13,232 bases of DNA from Cereibacter sphaeroides (GTDB taxonomy: Bacteria > Pseudomonadota > Alphaproteobacteria > Rhodobacterales > Rhodobacteraceae). Under the pieces are notes generated by a model that saw nothing but the letters and a program-made list of their open reading frames with translations, ran no database searches and was not told where the DNA came from. Below, one piece after another: positions 12,888 through 13,232 of this stretch. Location of the stretch: assembly GCA_003243455.1 (NCBI GenBank), contig QFQS01000019.1, forward strand, positions 1-13,232, read 5' to 3'. The position numbers and the translations under genes were made by a program. Each line of letters begins with the position of its first letter. Positions within the stretch are counted from its first letter, which is position 1.

Positions 12888-13232
12888 GACGGATGATCAA
12901 TCGCTAACGGTACTGATCGAAACGGTCGCGACCACGACCATCCCGGCATCGGCAAACTTACACGGCAAGCGGACCCGCGTTGGCGAGGCACCCAAAACCA
13001 TCTGTCTAGAGCGCTGTGCCGAGCGAGCGGAGGTGCCTCCCGTCGCCGAATACAACGCCACCACTCCGCGAGCGGCAAATCTTTGACATCACGAATGGGA
13101 AAGCAGTCGGGCCGCACCTGAGAAACCAAAATCTGCGGCTGAACGGCTACAAAGGGTGTGCGCCGTGCAAAGGCGGCACTTTCTAGCGGGTGAAAGGCCC
13201 GCCCGGCGATGCTCCAGCCGGAAGCAACCGGG
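12888..13232. other. Right-edge non-coding stretch
   Basis: I see no gene in these 345 bases. An ATG at 12884 overlapping the previous stop opens a seven-codon frame only, which could be the stump of a lost partner gene or chance. A perfect 8-bp inverted repeat, GAGGCACC at 12985-12992 and GGTGCCTC at 13032-13039, has a 39-base spacer and no T-run. A dispersed repeat copy lies at 13093-13158. Confidence 0.55.
13093..13158 (+). repeat. Dispersed intergenic repeat, copy E
   Basis: GAATGGGAAAGCAGTCGGG, CCGCACCTGAGAAACC, AAAATC, GCGGCTGAACGGC and CAAAGGGTG align with copies A, B and C along their whole length. The orientation is the same. Confidence 0.75.

Noticed and set aside
12985..13039. An inverted repeat that could be read as a tRNA-like acceptor stem
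   Set aside because: The enclosed length is about 55 bases, there is no recognisable T-arm or anticodon arm, and no T-run follows for a terminator.
12815..13129. A 104-codon minus-strand frame at the right edge
   Set aside because: It overlaps the end of the nucleotidyltransferase gene and the repeat copy, has no ribosome-binding site and no recognised motif.
1..13232. CRISPR arrays, tRNA or rRNA genes, origins of replication
   Set aside because: No regularly spaced direct repeats and no cloverleaf or rRNA sequence were seen. The dispersed repeat copies are kilobases apart and imperfect, unlike a CRISPR array.

Overview
The window looks like an accessory region of an alphaproteobacterial chromosome or plasmid, most likely from the Sphingomonadaceae. 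This is inferred from the high G+C content, clear purine-rich Shine-Dalgarno sites, GTG starts, and protein sequences that resemble sphingomonad families. No marker gene or RNA gene is present to confirm it.

Layout. (1) 1-624 is debris: a LuxR-type helix-turn-helix reading frame (233-334) cut by the left end of an IS3-family element. That element keeps only the start of its orfA (397 to about 593), whose expected ATG now reads ACG. (2) 958-3160 (+) is a three-gene operon joined by two ATGA overlaps: an unnamed conserved protein, an RtcB-type RNA ligase and the release-factor homologue PrfH. A strong hairpin terminator follows (3164-3204). A possible leader peptide (778-879) and a weak hairpin with a T-run (889-912) lie upstream. 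(3) 3385-6962 (-) is a four-gene operon: NrtR-like Nudix/winged-helix protein, SPFH/Band 7 protein, NAD-kinase-fold protein and ADP-ribosylglycohydrolase. A palindrome in its promoter region (6992-7016) is a candidate operator. (4) 7543-11846 (+) is an ATGA-coupled pair: a SWIM zinc-finger protein and a 982-residue DUF6493-like protein. (5) 12282-12887 (+) is a protein with a C-terminal nucleotidyltransferase fold.

How the genes may work together. RtcB with PrfH is known in E. coli to rescue and re-ligate ribosomes cleaved in the 16S rRNA decoding centre. The convergent operon looks like an ADP-ribose/NAD(P) response unit: a sensor-regulator, a scaffold, a nucleotide enzyme and an enzyme that removes ADP-ribose. 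Together these suggest an island devoted to surviving damage by toxins or phage. SWIM/DUF6493 genes are often found with MoxR/VWA partners, which are absent here.

A degenerate element of about 65 bp recurs five times in the same orientation (594-653, 3303-3365, 7197-7263, 12025-12091, 13093-13158), always outside the intact genes and once at each boundary between modules. It is the most striking feature that gene annotation does not explain.
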